Source: Methanomicrobiales archaeon
GTDB lineage: Archaea; Halobacteriota; Methanomicrobia; Methanomicrobiales; Methanoculleaceae
Direction: 5' to 3'
Length of the DNA stretch: 9,380 nucleotides
Assembly: GCA_012797575.1 (NCBI GenBank)
Contig: JAAZOW010000327.1
Coordinates: forward strand, 1 to 9,380
A model generated the notes under the pieces. The model saw nothing but the letters and a program-made list of their open reading frames with translations, was not told the DNA's origin and did no database searches. This document shows positions 7,387 to 9,380 of this stretch, in pieces. Each line of letters starts with the position of its first letter. Position 1 is the first letter of the stretch. Position numbers and translations under genes: made by a program.

Positions 7387-8601
7387 GTGGAGATCGGTAC
7401 GCTTGCTGATGCAGGGAGACTGAAGGGTACGGTGATGTTGCGGGTTGACTTCAACTCGCCCATCGATCCCTCATCGAACCAGATCCTGGATGACAAGAGG
7501 TTCCGGGAGCACCTGCCTACGGTGCAGGCGCTTGAGGATTCTCGGCTTGTTATCCTCACGCACCAGAGCAGGCCCGGCAAGAAGGACTACACGCCGCTTG
7601 AGGCGCACGCGGCGAGGCTGGAGCGGCTGCTCGGACGTCAGGTGACTTACGTGGATGATATCTTCGGGCGGTGCGCCCGGGAGGCTATCCGGAACGCAGG
7701 GCGCGGGGATGTCCTGATGCTTGAGAATCTCCGGTTCGCTGCCGAGGAGAATCTGACCTTAAGGCCTGAGGAGGCGAAGAAGACCGTCCTTGTGCGGAGG
7801 CTGGCGTCGATGGCAGACTTCTACGTCAACGATGCTTTCGGCACAGCGCACCGGTCTCAACCCTCGATCGTGGGGCTGCCGCTCGCACTCCCATCGGTTG
7901 CCGGCCTCCTGATGGAGAAGGAGGTCACGAACCTCTCCCGGGTATTTTCGGATGCGCCGCGCCCCATCACATTCGTTCTCGGTGGAACGAAGGTGGATGA
8001 TTCGCTTGCGGTCGCGAAGAATGTCCTTCTGCGGGGGACTGCTGATCGGGTTATCGTGGTCGGCGTGGTGGGGAATGTCTTTTTGATGGCCGCTGGCTAC
8101 GACATCGGGCGCTCTTCGACCCAGCTGATCGAACACCTGGGCTACCTGAGTGAGATCGATCGGGCAAGAGAGCTCCTTGAGGTCTACCGCGACCGGATCT
8201 CCCTGCCGCAGTCGGTTGCCGTCCGCGAGGATGGCGGGCGGGCGGAGTACCCGGTGGACGCCGTCCCGAAGGAGGCTCAGGTGCTGGACATCGGGAGCGA
8301 GTCGATCAGGGTTCTCTCACGAGAGATCAGTGAGTCAGGGACGGTCGTGGTGAATGGTCCGGCCGGACTCTTTGAGGAGGAGCAGTTTGCTGTCGGGACC
8401 TATGATCTCTTGAGAGCCGCCTCGACTGTTGAGTTCTCGGTGGCGGGGGGCGGGCACTCCGGGGTGGCTATCGAGCGTCTTGGTCTTGAGGATCGGTTCA
8501 CACACCTCTCCACCGGCGGTGGGGCGGCGATCGAGTTCCTGACGGGAAAGAAGATGCCGGCGATTGAGGCGCTGGAGATCTCCCGAACGATCTTTGGATG
8601 A
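7387..8601 (+). CDS. pgk: Phosphoglycerate kinase (archaeal type)
   Basis: PGK catalyses the reversible transfer of phosphate between 1,3-bisphosphoglycerate plus ADP and 3-phosphoglycerate plus ATP, in the cytoplasm, in glycolysis/gluconeogenesis. The 404 residues fit the archaeal family. Motifs in order: MLRVDFNSPID (17-27), LTHQSRPGKKD (57-67), VLMLENLRF (109-117), FYVNDAFGTAHRSQPS (145-160), VLGGTKVDDS (197-206, with nucleotide-site Lys202), VNGPAGLFEEEQF (322-334) and STGGGAAIEFLTGKKMPAIEAL (375-396). Both substrate-binding and nucleotide-binding lobes are intact. The HQSRPG form, without the bacterial HLGRP, is usual in archaea. The start is GTG 7387, with AGGTGAT 5 nt upstream inside a hairpin. 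It lies only 22 nt behind atpD on the same strand, so co-transcription with the ATP synthase is likely. Identification is secure. Confidence 0.96.
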   Translation: MEIGTLADAGRLKGTVMLRVDFNSPIDPSSNQILDDKRFREHLPTVQALEDSRLVILTHQSRPGKKDYTPLEAHAARLERLLGRQVTYVDDIFGRCAREAIRNAGRGDVLMLENLRFAAEENLTLRPEEAKKTVLVRRLASMADFYVNDAFGTAHRSQPSIVGLPLALPSVAGLLMEKEVTNLSRVFSDAPRPITFVLGGTKVDDSLAVAKNVLLRGTADRVIVVGVVGNVFLMAAGYDIGRSSTQLIEHLGYLSEIDRARELLEVYRDRISLPQSVAVREDGGRAEYPVDAVPKEAQVLDIGSESIRVLSREISESGTVVVNGPAGLFEEEQFAVGTYDLLRAASTVEFSVAGGGHSGVAIERLGLEDRFTHLSTGGGAAIEFLTGKKMPAIEALEISRTIFG

Positions 8602-8720
8602 ATGATAATTGTGATGATCCTTCGTGCAGGGTGCAAACATCAAAAGAGCGCTTTCATGGGTGCTTGATGGGGATTTTGCCCTTGCCGGATGGAATCGTCG
8701 TTGGACAACAGAATATCCTC

Positions 8721-8764
8721 GGGGGATGCGCATCTCCCCCGGCCTCAACCGGGGGTCTCTGCGC
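8721..8764 (+). repeat. Strong hairpin element with competing stems
   Basis: CCCCCGG (8736-8742) and CCGGGGG (8749-8755) form a perfect 7-bp stem with loop CCTCAA. Outside it, GCGCA (8728-8732) pairs with TGCGC (8760-8764) across a small internal loop, giving a 12-bp two-part stem. GGGGGA (8721-8726) can instead pair with TCCCCC (8735-8740), so two stems compete for the same C run. No T run follows directly, so this is not a plain terminator. It could be an RNA switch-like structure in the pgk 3' region, a REP-like genomic repeat, or the core of a small RNA. Confidence 0.5.
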
Positions 8765-8841
8765 GGTGGTATGTGGTGAGGTGGGGAGCCACACCCGGTT
8801 CTCGCGGCCTGGTATCTTGTTGGTCACTGAACACTGATGGA

Positions 8842-8868
8842 GGAGGCGTTTGTGCCATAGACGCCCCC
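8842..8868 (+). repeat. Second hairpin in the pgk downstream region
   Basis: GGAGGCGT (8842-8849) can pair with ACGCCCCC (8861-8868), with seven of eight positions complementary (one A-C mismatch), around an 11-nt loop. It may be part of the same structured transcript as the element near 8740. Its function is unknown. Confidence 0.35.
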
Positions 8869-8979
8869 GATCGAACGATTGTGTTGGTGTGGTAGGCTGT
8901 GGTTGTTTGTGTAAGTTGCGATTGACTGCTGACTGGAATTGAAGACTGGTGATCGCTGGGTGTGGTCTTACCCCGATCC

Positions 8980-9013
8980 AGTTTCTATAAAGCACATTAT
9001 ATAATAGTTTCTA
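8980..9013. repeat. Direct repeats flanking an AT palindrome
   Basis: AGTTTCTA occurs at 8980-8987 and again at 9006-9013. Between them lies the perfect 10-bp palindrome ATTATATAAT (8996-9005). The layout resembles a regulator binding site or promoter region, but in such AT-rich DNA short repeats can occur by chance. Confidence 0.35.
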
Positions 9014-9098
9014 GTAAATATCAGGGCTTATATCATGGATAAAATAATAAAACAAGTTCCTAAAAAATCCCTTTATCGCTGATATACTTTAATTTCAG

Positions 9099-9110
9099 GA
9101 AAAATTTTTC
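9099..9110. terminator. Candidate bidirectional terminator
   Basis: GAAAAATTTTTC is a perfect palindrome that gives a five-base T run on each strand. It lies between the two convergent genes, 89 bases or more from the end of the DUF89 gene. A further A6 run at 9062-9067 gives T6 on the - strand. Archaeal transcription often ends at T runs without a strong hairpin, so this is a reasonable end point for the DUF89 transcript and for read-through from pgk. Confidence 0.4.
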
Positions 9111-9117
9111 ACGAGGA

Positions 9118-9125
9118 TTTATATA
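9118..9125 (+). promoter_or_regulatory. Candidate archaeal TATA box
   Basis: TTTATATA matches the archaeal TATA-box consensus well, although the upstream bases (ACGAGGA) are only a partial BRE. Transcription would start roughly 9145-9150. The only downstream frame on this strand is a 44-codon one from GTG 9148, antisense to the DUF89 gene. The promoter is therefore unexplained or a chance match in AT-rich DNA. Confidence 0.35.
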
Positions 9126-9197
9126 GGATCTTCCTGCCCGGTGGGTTGTGGCAGAAGTTCCTATAGATCCGCGCTGTATTCTGCGGTGGCCGGGGGA

Positions 9198-9380
9198 TCA
9201 CTCACGGAGAAGGGCAACCCGGGAACCGACCGGGATACCAACATCTGCGCTGATCGGGCCGCACTTCACCGTCAGCAGGTAGGCGATGGATGGGAGGTCG
9301 CGGTAGTCAGAGAGCGACTCGTAATTGGCCATGCCCTTGGCTATGATGAGTGTCGCACGGTCAAGGGCGTCGGAGAGGGC
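9198..9380 (-). CDS. DUF89-family protein (damage-control phosphatase-like), C-terminal fragment
   Basis: The - strand is open from the right edge to a TGA at 9198-9200, giving the last 60 residues of a gene whose start lies beyond the window. The visible sequence includes DRATLIIAKGMANYESL, then IAYLLTVKCGPIS, then ADVGIPVGSRVALLRE. An AKG-x-x-N-Y/F-E motif, a later hydrophobic strand ending in KC, and a closing G-x-x-V-G-S segment are typical of the C-terminal active-site region of DUF89 proteins. Known DUF89 members are metal-dependent phosphatases thought to clear damaged or excess phosphorylated metabolites; the substrate of the archaeal group is not known to me. The metal-binding residues upstream are not visible. 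The gene converges on pgk and is not part of the ATP synthase operon. The family call rests on motif memory from a short fragment. Confidence 0.78.
   Translation of the reverse strand, partial: ALSDALDRATLIIAKGMANYESLSDYRDLPSIAYLLTVKCGPISADVGIPVGSRVALLRE

Larger units (their letters stand above)
8602..9197. other. Convergent intergenic region, no convincing gene
   Basis: This roughly 600-base stretch lies between pgk (+) and the DUF89 gene (-), which point at each other. The first part (8602 to about 8980) keeps GC-rich composition and contains several hairpins. Open frames exist here: 8598-8837 on + and 8654-8995 on -. They lack ribosome binding sites, overlap each other on opposite strands and resemble no family I know. 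The second part (about 8981-9130) is strongly AT-rich. I counted 31 G+C in 9001-9120, about 26%, against the GC-rich genes. It holds A/T runs, TATA-like boxes, a palindrome and short direct repeats. I see no tRNA, rRNA or CRISPR repeats. Confidence 0.6.

Noticed and set aside
8611..8680. Possible C/D box RNA (GTGATGA at 8611-8617)
   Set aside because: No CTGA D box is found at a suitable distance and no terminal stem is visible.
8598..8837. 79-codon + strand frame starting at the pgk stop (ATGA overlap)
   Set aside because: It has no ribosome binding site close upstream and no family resemblance, and it is overlapped by an equally open - strand frame. A real small gene cannot be excluded but is not supported.
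8654..8995. 113-codon - strand frame with GTG start
   Set aside because: It has no ribosome binding site, a Pro/Arg/His-rich composition and no known motif, and it runs through the strong hairpins.

Overview
The window is archaeal and almost certainly from a methanogen. Nine proteins match archaeal families: eight subunits of the A-type (A1AO) ATP synthase and an archaeal-type phosphoglycerate kinase. Ribosome binding sites are both GGAGG and GGTGA types. A T/A-rich, TATA-box-bearing intergenic island sits in an otherwise GC-rich sequence. The gene order I-K-E-C-F-A-B-D, the protein flavour (for example the single-hairpin c subunit) and the GC-rich codon use fit Methanomicrobiales such as Methanoculleus. 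The genus is an inference and was not tested.

Layout. Positions 1-7364 hold a tightly packed ATP synthase operon, all on the + strand: atpI (5' end cut by the window), atpK, atpE, atpC, atpF, atpA, atpB and atpD. Gaps are 2 to 12 nt, or genes overlap slightly. The usual first gene, the peripheral-stalk subunit H, would lie just upstream. Positions 7387-8601 hold pgk, 22 nt behind atpD and probably in the same transcript. Its ribosome binding site lies in the loop of a small perfect inverted repeat. Positions 8602-9197 are a roughly 600-base convergent intergenic region with no convincing gene. Its first part is GC-rich with strong hairpins around 8721-8764 and 8842-8868. Its second part (about 8981-9130) is about 26% GC where counted and holds A/T runs, a palindrome, short direct repeats and TATA-like boxes. 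Positions 9198-9380 carry the C-terminal end of a DUF89-family protein on the - strand.

How the genes work together. I and K form the membrane ion channel and rotor ring. C, D and F form the central shaft. E (with H, outside the window) forms the peripheral stalks. A and B form the A3B3 head where ATP is made. The pgk product interconverts 1,3-bisphosphoglycerate and 3-phosphoglycerate with ADP/ATP, in the gluconeogenic direction in most methanogens, so it consumes ATP from the synthase. The link between the two is functional inference only.

The window is largely a conserved housekeeping locus. I do not see a convincing new biological system. The items most worth a second look are the hairpin that encloses the pgk ribosome binding site and the structured, AT-shifted intergenic region after pgk.
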